A stretch of DNA of 10,441 nt from NCBI GenBank assembly GCA_030611285.1, contig JAUWQC010000021.1, forward strand, positions 1 through 10,441, given 5' to 3'. Both the position numbers and the translations under genes were made by a program. This stretch comes from a bacterium. GTDB taxonomy: Bacteria; Actinomycetota; Humimicrobiia; Humimicrobiales; Humimicrobiaceae. Positions 1-7,653 of this stretch are shown here, piece after piece (position 1 is the first letter of the stretch; every line of letters starts with the position of its first letter). Below the pieces are notes generated by a model. That model was not told where the DNA came from and did not search any database. It saw only the letters and a list, made by a program, of their open reading frames with translations.

Positions 1-672
1 CAAAATTTTTACTTAAATACTATAGTTATTCTACTGGTATCATATCTCATCGGCTCCTTCCCATCCGCGTATATTGCCGGAAAAATAAAAGGTATCGATG
101 TAAGTAAGGTAGGAACCAGAAATCTTGGTGGAATGAACACATTTAAAAATGTAGGAAAGCTCACAGGAATTATAGTATTAATTACTGATATTGGGAAAGG
201 TGCACTGGTGGCTTACCTTGCCGATAGATTTTCAGACCATATTTTTATCCCCCTTCTTGCTATTGTTTTTGCAGTGATAGGACACAATTGGATGATATAC
301 ATCGGTTTTAAAGGTGGGAGTGGAGTCTCCACATTTAGCGGTGGATTACTTTACCTATCACCACTATCATTTCTTTTTCTTCACTTTCTGTTTACACCTA
401 TTGCTTTGTTTGTTACCAAAGATTCTTATCTTACAACTGCTATTGGGCTCTTTTTCTTTTCATTTTTCCTCTGGGTTTCCGAAGGATTTCTCCATGCTCC
501 GTGGTTCCATGGTTTGGGAGAAAGTTACTGGTGGGTAATTTTTGGGCTTCTTGCAACCATAGTGTACAGTATAAAAAGCTACAGCCTTCTAAAATCATAC
601 TATACTGAAAAAAGAAGATATGTAAACTCGACAGTTAAAAAAATATTTAAACCATTTTTCAAGGGAATGTAA
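1..672 (+). CDS. plsY: PlsY-family glycerol-3-phosphate acyltransferase, 5' partial
   Basis: The frame is open from base 1, so the start codon lies upstream of the window; 223 codons are visible. PlsY proteins are polytopic inner-membrane enzymes that transfer an acyl group from acyl-phosphate to glycerol-3-phosphate, giving lysophosphatidic acid. The usual landmarks are present (counting codon 1 at base 1): a first membrane segment ending in GSFPSAYIAGK (18-28), a motif-1 region GTRNLGGMN (38-46) followed by D and GKG, and motif 2 as GH (94-95) plus FKGGSGVST (103-111). Several further hydrophobic segments follow, then a basic C-terminal tail. The family normally reads close to GSGNxGATN and FKGGKGVAT, so this copy is divergent in both loops. 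It is probably cotranscribed with nrdR, which starts 3 nt after its stop. Family assignment is firm; normal catalytic activity is less certain. An internal ATG at 133 would remove motif 1 and is not the start. Confidence 0.85.
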   Translation, partial: QNFYLNTIVILLVSYLIGSFPSAYIAGKIKGIDVSKVGTRNLGGMNTFKNVGKLTGIIVLITDIGKGALVAYLADRFSDHIFIPLLAIVFAVIGHNWMIYIGFKGGSGVSTFSGGLLYLSPLSFLFLHFLFTPIALFVTKDSYLTTAIGLFFFSFFLWVSEGFLHAPWFHGLGESYWWVIFGLLATIVYSIKSYSLLKSYYTEKRRYVNSTVKKIFKPFFKGM

Positions 673-675
673 AAA

Positions 676-1131
676 ATGAAATGCCCCTACTGCTCAAACC
701 CTGATACAAGGGTTATAGATTCCAGATTAACTGATTCTAATGATAGTGTCAGAAGAAGAAGAATGTGCCAAAAATGCGGTAAAAGATTTACTACCTATGA
801 AAGGCTGGAAAATCAGCCCATCGCAGTAATAAAGAAAGATAATACCAGACAGCCTTTTGACAGAAATAAGATACTCAGCGGACTGATCAGGGCATGTATA
901 AAAAGAAACATAAGCACAGAAGTACTGAGTAAAATTGTAGATGATATAGAAAATGAAATTTCCAATATGCCTTCCAATGAAATCCAATCTAAAGAAATAG
1001 GAAACCTGGTTCTTAAAAGATTAAAGAACCTGGATAAAGTTGCATATATTAGATTTGCCTCTGTTTACAAGCAATTTGACAGCATCAGGCAATTTACCAG
1101 GGAATTATCGGAATTGCAAAAATCAAAATAA
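676..1131 (+). CDS. nrdR: Transcriptional repressor NrdR
   Basis: This 151-residue protein has the standard NrdR architecture and length. An N-terminal zinc ribbon uses C3-x2-C6 and C31-x2-C34, with the conserved VIDSR stretch after the first pair and a run of four arginines before the second. An ATP-cone domain follows from about residue 49 to 139. NrdR senses (d)ATP through the ATP cone and represses ribonucleotide reductase operons by binding NrdR boxes. The ATG is preceded by AAGGG at 661-665, within the 3' end of the upstream gene, and lies 3 nt after that gene's TAA, so translational coupling is likely. No ribonucleotide reductase gene or clear NrdR box is visible in the window. It ends 12 nt from the convergent eRF1-like gene. 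Confidence 0.96.
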   Translation: MKCPYCSNPDTRVIDSRLTDSNDSVRRRRMCQKCGKRFTTYERLENQPIAVIKKDNTRQPFDRNKILSGLIRACIKRNISTEVLSKIVDDIENEISNMPSNEIQSKEIGNLVLKRLKNLDKVAYIRFASVYKQFDSIRQFTRELSELQKSK

Positions 1132-1143
1132 AATCCGGATGTA

Positions 1144-2301
1144 TTATAATTTATATCTTAATACAGCACCAATGCTTCCAGCTCTTATTAGTTTTTCATT
1201 CCCTTCCATATCCACTATTTCACATCCCTGGTTTAAAGCATCCTCAACAATCTCATCAACTATATCATTATAAAATACCAGCTTTCCTCTACAATATGGA
1301 CACTCATCTTTATATTCTACAGTTAAGTAGCGGCATAAATCACAAATATAACCTTCGTGTGTAAATTGTCTGTCATATATTAAAATTCTTATCTTCTCAA
1401 TTAATAACGATTTTATGGTACCATCAATTCCAAGCACACCTATTCCATTCGGGTTATATTCATCAATTAGCCTGTCGATCAGGTCATTTTTAGTTTTAGC
1501 CTCAAATTCATCAATAACTTTTTGAGCTTTATCGCTAATTAAAGAAATATTTGAATCCGGCTCAGCATCAATATTGCCAATATGTCTTGACCGCAGGTAA
1601 CTATGCAGATAATTTAAAAAATTAGGAATTATTTCTTTCCTTCCTGCTAGAATCAGGTAATCAAATTTTTTTTCCTTGAAAAGTTCCATTGTCCTGTCAT
1701 TTACCACTTTGAAGAAATGATGTAACTTCTCTTCCAGTCTGCCATACAGTTTTCTTTCTCTCAAAACAGCCTGACTTTTAAAATTAACCTTTGAAGGGAC
1801 ATCACTTATAAAAGCTGCGAGATACTCATTAATTTCACCAAGATATATAGAATAAATTTGCGCTTTTTCTCTGTCAATAAGCAGTACGCCGTATTTTTTA
1901 GAGTTATTAAGAAGAGATCTTATGCTCTGGGTATACGGCTTGGGGTCGATAATTATTTTGGATCTCATTATTATGGGTATTCTAAATTCTTTCCACGGGC
2001 CATCTCCTGAAGAAAAAATTGCAAGTGTCCTTGTTGAATCAGCTCTGAACTTATCATTTACAAAAGCTTTCACTTTTTCAAAGACTTCAAATACCTCCTT
2101 TTTCTGGCTTTTATCAATATTAGTATCAGCCTCCAGTTTCTCTCTGGTGCCGGCAATCATGGAATTCAATTTAGTCTGGTAGTCTCTTTTTGTAATCCTG
2201 GACCTGTCTACTAAAAGATAAACACTTACAATCTGCTTTCCTGTAGGAATGAAATTTAATATTTCTTCCAGGCCCGAGGCTTTATTGCTTGAATTTGCCA
2301 T
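1144..2301 (-). CDS. eRF1-like protein, bacterial archaeo-eukaryotic release factor family (baeRF10-like)
   Basis: A 385-residue protein with the domain order of archaeal/eukaryotic peptide-chain release factor 1. It has an N-terminal domain (about 1-125), a middle domain (about 135-235) and a C-terminal domain 3 ending in GSIGAVLRY, close to the eRF1/Pelota GGIGAILRY. Within domain 3, C320-x2-C323 and C334-x2-C337 form a zinc ribbon. The middle domain lacks the GGQ tripeptide that triggers peptidyl-tRNA hydrolysis; the equivalent loop reads FKSQAVLRER, retaining one Q followed by basic residues and a helix. Bacterial members of this superfamily are thought to act on ribosomes, perhaps in rescue, but function is mostly unproven. 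I chose the ATG at 2301 because GAGAGGAG lies 11 nt upstream; an in-frame ATG at 2322 (+7 residues) has no good ribosome-binding site. It is convergent with nrdR. The superfamily call is firm; the subfamily number is from memory. Confidence 0.82.
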   Translation of the reverse strand: MANSSNKASGLEEILNFIPTGKQIVSVYLLVDRSRITKRDYQTKLNSMIAGTREKLEADTNIDKSQKKEVFEVFEKVKAFVNDKFRADSTRTLAIFSSGDGPWKEFRIPIIMRSKIIIDPKPYTQSIRSLLNNSKKYGVLLIDREKAQIYSIYLGEINEYLAAFISDVPSKVNFKSQAVLRERKLYGRLEEKLHHFFKVVNDRTMELFKEKKFDYLILAGRKEIIPNFLNYLHSYLRSRHIGNIDAEPDSNISLISDKAQKVIDEFEAKTKNDLIDRLIDEYNPNGIGVLGIDGTIKSLLIEKIRILIYDRQFTHEGYICDLCRYLTVEYKDECPYCRGKLVFYNDIVDEIVEDALNQGCEIVDMEGNEKLIRAGSIGAVLRYKL

Positions 2302-2370
2302 AAATAATACTACTCCTCTCACTACTCTGTATTAACGTGATAAATACAGTGTTTATTATTCCAATGGACA

Positions 2371-2399
2371 TTGCTGCTCTAAAAACTTTAATTTATAAC
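2371..2399 (+). promoter_or_regulatory. Candidate sigma-70-type promoter for the lipid acyltransferase gene
   Basis: TTGCTG (2371-2376) and TATAAC (2394-2399) are separated by exactly 17 nt, about 55 nt upstream of the ATG at 2454. They sit in the 152-nt divergent spacer between the eRF1-like gene and the acyltransferase gene. The spacer is very AT-rich, so chance matches are expected. No convincing promoter was found for the opposite strand. Confidence 0.3.
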
Positions 2400-2453
2400 T
2401 AAAATTTATTATTATTATCATTATACAATATCTATTCAAGAAAGAGAGTATCA

Positions 2454-3314
2454 ATGTTTGGATATATTGGATATAAAATCCTCGAATTTATTGCCATTTC
2501 AACTCCTTACCCTGTTACATACTTCATTGCAGCATTTGGCGCCAGGCTGTGGATGCTAACTGGTGTAGACGTTAAGATCATTAGAAATAATGTTTCAAAA
2601 GTACTCAACCTTAATATAAATGATAAGGAAATTCATAGAATAGCAAATAGGATTTTTATAAACTGGGCAAAAAATGTTGTTGACTTCTTAAAACAACCTA
2701 TTATCTCAAAAGAGAAATTAAAACAAAGGGTGGAAATAGAGGGTCTTGAGCATCTGGATAATGCATTAAAAAAAGGAAAGGGTGTAGTTATTATTTCAGC
2801 GCATATCGGGAACTTTGAATGGAGTGCCTGTAGAATAGCAGTAGAGGGATATAAGATATGGGTTTTAAGCCTGGTTAGAAAAAATAAGCTTGTGAGGAAA
2901 TTTTTTGAGTCAAATAGACTTTCAAAAGGACTTAAAACTCTTTATATAAACAGGATGCTAAATGTTTTTAGAGTACTTAAGAACAATGAAATAGTGGCTA
3001 TAACATCAGACTGGGATCCTACAGGGAAAGCCACAAGACCGTTTAAATTCTTTGGCAAAACAGCCTATCTACCCACAGGTGCTCTCATGATAGCATTAAA
3101 ATCGGGGGCGCCGCTGGTACCAAGTTTTGTCTGGAAAAAGGACAAATATAACCATTTCCAGATAGTCGAAAAACCCATTGATCTCATAAGAGAGGGAGAT
3201 AAAGAAACATTGATTAATAAAAATATGGAAAAAGTGCTGGAGGTTATGGAAAAGTATATCAGAGATAATATTTCCGAATGGGAAATGTTTCATGATATCT
3301 GGAGTGAAAAATAG
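2454..3314 (+). CDS. Lysophospholipid/lipid A-type acyltransferase (LpxL/HtrB/PatA superfamily)
   Basis: A 286-residue membrane-associated acyltransferase. Its first 35 residues are hydrophobic and probably anchor it in the cytoplasmic membrane. The catalytic H-x4-E is H117 to E122 in SAHIGNFEW, the typical HxGNxE form of this superfamily. It is followed by the SDWDPTG...FFGK region (185-202) and by PTGALMIALKSGAPLVP (207-223), which match the substrate-binding part of LpxL/HtrB and of mycobacterial PatA. These enzymes add an acyl chain to lipid A precursors, phosphatidylinositol mannosides or other glycolipids. No lipid A or PIM genes are in the window, so the acceptor cannot be named. The ATG is preceded by a modest AAGAGAG ribosome-binding site. 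It may be expressed from its own promoter in the divergent spacer. Confidence 0.85.
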   Translation: MFGYIGYKILEFIAISTPYPVTYFIAAFGARLWMLTGVDVKIIRNNVSKVLNLNINDKEIHRIANRIFINWAKNVVDFLKQPIISKEKLKQRVEIEGLEHLDNALKKGKGVVIISAHIGNFEWSACRIAVEGYKIWVLSLVRKNKLVRKFFESNRLSKGLKTLYINRMLNVFRVLKNNEIVAITSDWDPTGKATRPFKFFGKTAYLPTGALMIALKSGAPLVPSFVWKKDKYNHFQIVEKPIDLIREGDKETLINKNMEKVLEVMEKYIRDNISEWEMFHDIWSEK

Positions 3315-3424
3315 TTTCATTTCATTTATAATCTAATCACTTTTATATATATGCTTTAATATCTGACAAACCGGAATGCAACCTGGAATTTTATCAGTTC
3401 TGCGATTGGCAGATAAATAGAAAA

Positions 3425-3431
3425 AGGGAGG
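3425..3431 (+). promoter_or_regulatory. Shine-Dalgarno that decides the P-type ATPase start
   Basis: AGGGAGG is a near-perfect Shine-Dalgarno, 6 nt before an ATA codon at 3438-3440. No ATG, GTG or TTG occurs in any frame over the next 40 or so bases, so the site can only serve the ATPase reading frame. An in-frame TAA at 3414-3416 rules out a start further upstream. Confidence 0.7.
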
Positions 3432-3437
3432 ATAGAA

Positions 3438-6275
3438 ATAAAAAGTAAAACTTACAAACCTGTACCAAATCTCACTTCTTCCAATGAAGTATCATGGCAC
3501 ACCAGGTCAATTGAAGAAGTTGTAGAATCCCTTAAAACCAATATTAAAACCGGCTTAAGTAAAAAAGAGGCAGAAGATCGGGTTGGTAACTACGGCTATA
3601 ATGAGCTTGAAGAAAAAAAAGGAAGGACCCCTTTAAGAATATTCGTCTCCCAGTTTAATGACTTTATGATATGGATACTTATTGCTGCTGCTTTCATCTC
3701 CGGAGTAATTATAAAGGAGACCACCGATGCAATAGTAATACTGATTATACTGGTGATAAATTCAGTTTTAGGCTTTGTCCAGGAATTCCGGGCTGAAAAA
3801 GCCCTTCAGGCTCTAAAAGAGCTTGCTTCTCCCAGCGCTCTGGTTATAAGAGATGGACTGGAAAGCAGTATTTATTCCAAAAAACTGGTGCCCGGGGATA
3901 TTATCAAATTAACTGCAGGTGACCTTGTACCGGCAGATTGCAGGATTATAGACCAGGTAAATCTCCAGGCTAATGAATCAATTATTACCGGTGAATCCCT
4001 GCCGGTCAATAAAATAACCACCCCCTTAAGTAAAGTAAATCTTCCCATTGGTGATAAAAAAAATATGCTCTTTAGTGGTACTGCTATTACCAGGGGAAGA
4101 TGCACCGCAGTGGTTATAGGCACAGGTCAAAATACTGAAATTGGTAAAATAGCAAGCATGGTTCAGGAAGAAGAGGAGCTTACCCCTCTTCAGATTGAAT
4201 TAAAAACTGTTGGTAAAAAGATTGGGATAATATGCCTGGCAGTAAGCGCGATTGTCTTTTTATCAGGGGTACTAAAAGATTATTCAGTTGCCCGGATGCT
4301 CCTTGTTGCGGTAGCGCTGGCAGTTGCTGCCATACCTGAAGGTTTACCTGCTATAGTTACAGTGTCTCTGGCGCTTGGCGTTCAGAGAATGGCAAAGAAT
4401 AACGCTATAGTCAGAAAATTAAGCTCTGTTGAAACTCTCGGCGGCGTATCCGTTATCTGTACTGATAAAACCGGAACCCTCACCAAAAATAAGATGATGG
4501 TGCGCAAAATCTACTCAGGCTTAAAAGAGGTTAAAGATTATAATAATTTCATCGAAAGATATAATAAGGCAGACAGCAACAGCAGTAAAAAAACCTTAAC
4601 TGTAGGGAATTTAGACAGCAGCAGCGCATTGAAACTTTTAATTGATAACGCTGTTTTATGTAATGACGCATATTATATAAATAAGGAAACCGGGCAGATT
4701 ACCGGAGATCCTACAGAAGCCGCACTTATTGAACTGGGCAGTTTTTATTCAGTAGATAAAAACAAATTAGAAAAAGATTATCCCCGAAAACTGGAAGAGC
4801 CTTTTGATTCCGAGCGCAAGATGATGACTACCATCAGTAAAATATCAACCGGCGATAATCACCGTAAACAAAGATATATACTGTTTTCAAAGGGAGCTCC
4901 TGAGGTAATTGCGGCTAGATGCACAGGAATAATTAAAAATAGTAGAATAGAAAATTTAACTGATTCCGATAAAGAAAAAATCATCGAAAATAATCATACC
5001 CTTGCCGCCAAAGCAATGAGGAATCTGGCTTTTGCTTTCAAGTATCTGGACGAGCTCCCTGACAAAGAAAGAATAAAAGAGGTGGAAGAAGATCTGGTAT
5101 ATCTGGGTATGGTAGGAATGATCGATCCACCGCGGCCGGAAGTATATGATGCCATTGAAAAATGCAAGAGAGCCAATATTAAAATTATTATGGTAACCGG
5201 AGATCATAAACTAACCGCCAGGGCTATTGGAGAAGAGCTGGGAATACTTGGTCCGAAAGATAAGGTTATTGATGGCACAGAATTTGACCTTATGACCAAA
5301 GAGGAGCTCGAAAAACAGATAGAATATATAAGAATCTTTGCCAGGGTCTCCCCTTCAAATAAGGTTGGCATTGTGGAAGCTTTAAAGAAAAATCAGCATA
5401 TAGTTGCTATGACAGGTGATGGAATAAATGATGCTCCATCGCTAAAAAAGGCCGATATCGGTGTGGCTATGGGTGTAGTGGGAACCGATGTGAGTAAGGA
5501 GTCCAGTGATATGATTTTAACTGATGATAATTTCGCCACTATAGTAAAGGCTGTAAAACAGGGAAGAGTAATATATGATAACTTAAAAAAATTTATATCA
5601 TTCCTGTTATCATGCAATATTTCAGAAGTGCTTCTGATGTTTATTTCCATAGTAGTGGGTGACTATATATTCTACCTTATAACCGGAGAAAGAGGGCTTC
5701 TTTATATACCACTGCTGCCTGTCCAAATTCTGTGGATGAATCTGATAACAGACGGCCTGCCGGCAATGGCGCTGGGAATAAACCCACCTGAAAAGAATAT
5801 TATGGACAGAAAAGCCACCAGAAGAAAAGAGCAGATTTTAAGCAAAAGAGGACTTACTATGATTTTATGGCAGGGACTGGTTTTGACTTCCGGGGCACTT
5901 TTTATATATTTTGCCGCTCCTTTATTTTTCAATAACCATGACCTCCTCCATGACCGGGAGATTTTTCGGACCTCTGTTTTTACCACCCTGGTAATAACCC
6001 AGCTGCTTCATACCTTCAACTTCAGGTTTGAAAATAAGGGTATATTTAGAAGGCACATTCTTGAGAACAAATATCTTAATTTTGCTGTAATTGTTTCGGT
6101 TTTGCTCCAAATTGGAATAATTTATATTCCCTGGCTCCAGGGTATATTTAAAACAGCCAGCCTTGGTTCTTACCACTGGCTGTTAATTATAGCAAGCTCA
6201 GTTATACCGGTTCTGATCATTAATTTTATAAATGAGATCATTTATAAGAAAAGAAAAGCTGATAATAATAGCTGA
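3438..6275 (+). CDS. Type II (SERCA-like) P-type Ca2+/cation-transporting ATPase
   Basis: Read from the ATA at 3438 the protein has 945 residues, normal for this family. An N-terminal cation-ATPase domain (WHTRSIEEV onward, about 20-70) precedes M1 and M2 (about 73-115). The A domain carries TGES (184-187). M4 has PEGLP with E301. The phosphorylation site is DKTGTLT with D343, the N domain has KGAPE with K485, and the hinge is MTGDGINDAP with D661 and D665. M5 supplies N727 and E730, and M6 supplies N768, T771 and D772, the same residues that bind Ca2+ in SERCA sites I and II. The M8 position equivalent to SERCA E908 is Q855. The enzyme should couple ATP hydrolysis to cation export, most likely Ca2+. 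The first ATG (3666) lies inside M1 and would delete the N-terminal domain, so I extended the gene. It is convergent with the next gene, 12 nt away. A G-to-A sequencing error in the start codon is possible. Confidence 0.88.
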   Translation: MKSKTYKPVPNLTSSNEVSWHTRSIEEVVESLKTNIKTGLSKKEAEDRVGNYGYNELEEKKGRTPLRIFVSQFNDFMIWILIAAAFISGVIIKETTDAIVILIILVINSVLGFVQEFRAEKALQALKELASPSALVIRDGLESSIYSKKLVPGDIIKLTAGDLVPADCRIIDQVNLQANESIITGESLPVNKITTPLSKVNLPIGDKKNMLFSGTAITRGRCTAVVIGTGQNTEIGKIASMVQEEEELTPLQIELKTVGKKIGIICLAVSAIVFLSGVLKDYSVARMLLVAVALAVAAIPEGLPAIVTVSLALGVQRMAKNNAIVRKLSSVETLGGVSVICTDKTGTLTKNKMMVRKIYSGLKEVKDYNNFIERYNKADSNSSKKTLTVGNLDSSSALKLLIDNAVLCNDAYYINKETGQITGDPTEAALIELGSFYSVDKNKLEKDYPRKLEEPFDSERKMMTTISKISTGDNHRKQRYILFSKGAPEVIAARCTGIIKNSRIENLTDSDKEKIIENNHTLAAKAMRNLAFAFKYLDELPDKERIKEVEEDLVYLGMVGMIDPPRPEVYDAIEKCKRANIKIIMVTGDHKLTARAIGEELGILGPKDKVIDGTEFDLMTKEELEKQIEYIRIFARVSPSNKVGIVEALKKNQHIVAMTGDGINDAPSLKKADIGVAMGVVGTDVSKESSDMILTDDNFATIVKAVKQGRVIYDNLKKFISFLLSCNISEVLLMFISIVVGDYIFYLITGERGLLYIPLLPVQILWMNLITDGLPAMALGINPPEKNIMDRKATRRKEQILSKRGLTMILWQGLVLTSGALFIYFAAPLFFNNHDLLHDREIFRTSVFTTLVITQLLHTFNFRFENKGIFRRHILENKYLNFAVIVSVLLQIGIIYIPWLQGIFKTASLGSYHWLLIIASSVIPVLIINFINEIIYKKRKADNNS

Positions 6276-6287
6276 TTATATGCAACT

Positions 6288-7550
6288 CTATTTTTTTTTG
6301 TAATAATCCCACCTTTTTATAAGGTAACCTTTCATTCTTTCAAATACTCCTGCATTTCCTTCCATAACAGCATCTGCTATTTCATCATCAAAATATTCGG
6401 CTTCTTTTACAAATGAGGCAGCCCTGATGTAATAAAGAGGGACCATCGATTCCAGGATTAACTCTTTTTCTTTTTGTTTTGAAAAATTATATGCGCATGC
6501 ATAATCATAGACAATTTTTGCCCAGAGCTGCACTGAAATAACCAGTTCATTATTTTTTGGCTTGCTAAAAAAAACTAAAAATTCATTATATGTTTTTTTA
6601 CTAAAAACTGCTTTCCATATATCTTTATATTTCTCATAACCTTCATAGAATTTTCTAAGCATTTCATTTAAGTCTATTTTTATTCTTTCTGCCTCAAAGA
6701 ATTTAAAATCACCAAATATGAAGCCTTGATTGCTTTTTAGAACATTCCTCCACCTGAATTCATAGTAATTCATAAGATCAAACATGGTGCCGGTAACTTG
6801 AAGAAACATAGGGGACAGATCTTTTCCGGGATCTTTTGCATCATGTTCTTTTACCCCTAATACTGTCTGGCATACTCTAAATCCCTCATTAATTGCAATT
6901 GTTGTCATCCATATATCTATCCCAAATTTTGTTATATATGGATAACTGTTCCAATATTTTTGCTGTAAGAAAATCTGAAGCGCTCCATTTGAAAATGCAA
7001 AATCACCACCTATTGGCTGTCTGAGTCTTAAGCCGTATAGCGCCCTGGTAGTGGGGTATACAAGAGCATTTGTGATTGTGGCATCATGCTTGTCTCTTGT
7101 ATAATATGGAGTTACATAACCATAACCAAGACGTAGTACCGGATTTACAAGAGCATTACACCATTCAGGTATTATGCTCTTGTTGTCAGAATCAGAAACA
7201 ACTATAACTTTAGCTTCAAGTCTCTTTGCAACTTCAAAAATAGTCCTGAAAGCACTGCCTTTGCCGGATGGGCCTTTGTACTCCGTAGTTATAATCTCTA
7301 TTCCTCTGGTTTTTCGGATTTCTTCAACTATGTCTCTTGTGCCATCAGTGGACCCGCCATCTGAATTAATTATAAGGCTTTTAAAATGAGGAAAATATTG
7401 CTTAAGACCATTTGCAAAGTTGCTTACAACATTACCTATCGTGTTTGCATTATTAAAACTTGGTATACCAACAATAATATCTACACTCTTTAATCTGCTT
7501 ATTGTTTTTAGAACTTTATCTTCAAGAAGCTCTTCGTTTTTTTCAAACAT
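6288..7550 (-). CDS. GT-A glycosyltransferase of the mannosylglycerate/glucosylglycerate synthase type
   Basis: A 420-residue GT-A-fold enzyme. It opens with IPSFNNANT (29-37), then SGKGSAFRT (95-103, nucleotide-sugar loop), the metal-binding DSD (120-122), GYGYVTPYYTR (142-152), RQPIGGDF (177-184), GIDIW (210-214) and KEHDAKDP (234-241). This order and spacing parallel Rhodothermus marinus mannosylglycerate synthase (GT78: PGKGDG, DAD, GYGLV, QPLGGE, WGID, AHRL) and the single-step glucosylglycerate synthases (Ggs). Such enzymes transfer glucose or mannose from a nucleotide sugar directly to D-glycerate; donor choice cannot be read here. The ATG at 7550 has AGGA 10 nt upstream. A GTG at 7559 is only 1 nt from the same AGGA and is rejected. 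It is the last gene of a three-glycosyltransferase cluster, 103 nt after gpgS. The family is well supported; the exact product is inference. Confidence 0.75.
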   Translation of the reverse strand: MFEKNEELLEDKVLKTISRLKSVDIIVGIPSFNNANTIGNVVSNFANGLKQYFPHFKSLIINSDGGSTDGTRDIVEEIRKTRGIEIITTEYKGPSGKGSAFRTIFEVAKRLEAKVIVVSDSDNKSIIPEWCNALVNPVLRLGYGYVTPYYTRDKHDATITNALVYPTTRALYGLRLRQPIGGDFAFSNGALQIFLQQKYWNSYPYITKFGIDIWMTTIAINEGFRVCQTVLGVKEHDAKDPGKDLSPMFLQVTGTMFDLMNYYEFRWRNVLKSNQGFIFGDFKFFEAERIKIDLNEMLRKFYEGYEKYKDIWKAVFSKKTYNEFLVFFSKPKNNELVISVQLWAKIVYDYACAYNFSKQKEKELILESMVPLYYIRAASFVKEAEYFDDEIADAVMEGNAGVFERMKGYLIKRWDYYKKK

Positions 7551-7653
7551 AGTAATCACATCCTATAAAAAACTAAAGTTTCCACATAGCCAATGGTTAA
7601 TGTTTATTAAAAGACTATGATTAAATGAAATTGACAGATTAAAATATTTTTCC
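7551..7653 (-). other. Intergenic spacer between gpgS and the MGS/Ggs-like gene
   Basis: This 103-nt AT-rich spacer is the longest gap in the glycosyltransferase cluster. It holds the AGGA ribosome-binding site of the downstream gene (7561-7564). I see no stable hairpin with a T-run and no promoter pair with good spacing, so read-through from gpgS is the simplest assumption. A separate promoter for the downstream gene cannot be excluded. Confidence 0.4.

Noticed and set aside
1133..1140. ATCCGGAT palindrome between convergent nrdR and the eRF1-like gene as a bidirectional terminator
   Set aside because: The 8-bp palindrome has no loop and no extended stem or T-tract, so it cannot form an intrinsic terminator.
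3390..3417. Hairpin TCTGC-gattg-GCAGA in the ATPase leader as a terminator or riboswitch
   Set aside because: The stem is only 5 bp with a possible bulged extension, has no T-run, and matches no riboswitch class I know.
3376..3420. Short 14-codon leader ORF (ATG at 3376, TAG at 3418) ahead of the ATPase Shine-Dalgarno
   Set aside because: It has no ribosome-binding site, no pattern of regulatory codons and no family match; ORFs this short are expected by chance.
3666..6275. P-type ATPase starting at the first ATG (869 residues)
   Set aside because: The start would fall inside M1 and drop a well-conserved N-terminal cation-ATPase domain that is clearly encoded upstream and preceded by a strong Shine-Dalgarno.
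6255..6300. Terminator between the convergent ATPase and glycosyltransferase genes
   Set aside because: Only 4 to 5 bp AT-rich stems can be drawn, and the T9 run at 6291-6299 is the lysine-coding 3' end of the glycosyltransferase read on the other strand.
7631..7636. Perfect TTGACA on the plus strand as a -35 box
   Set aside because: No -10 element lies at suitable spacing, and no plus-strand gene follows it.
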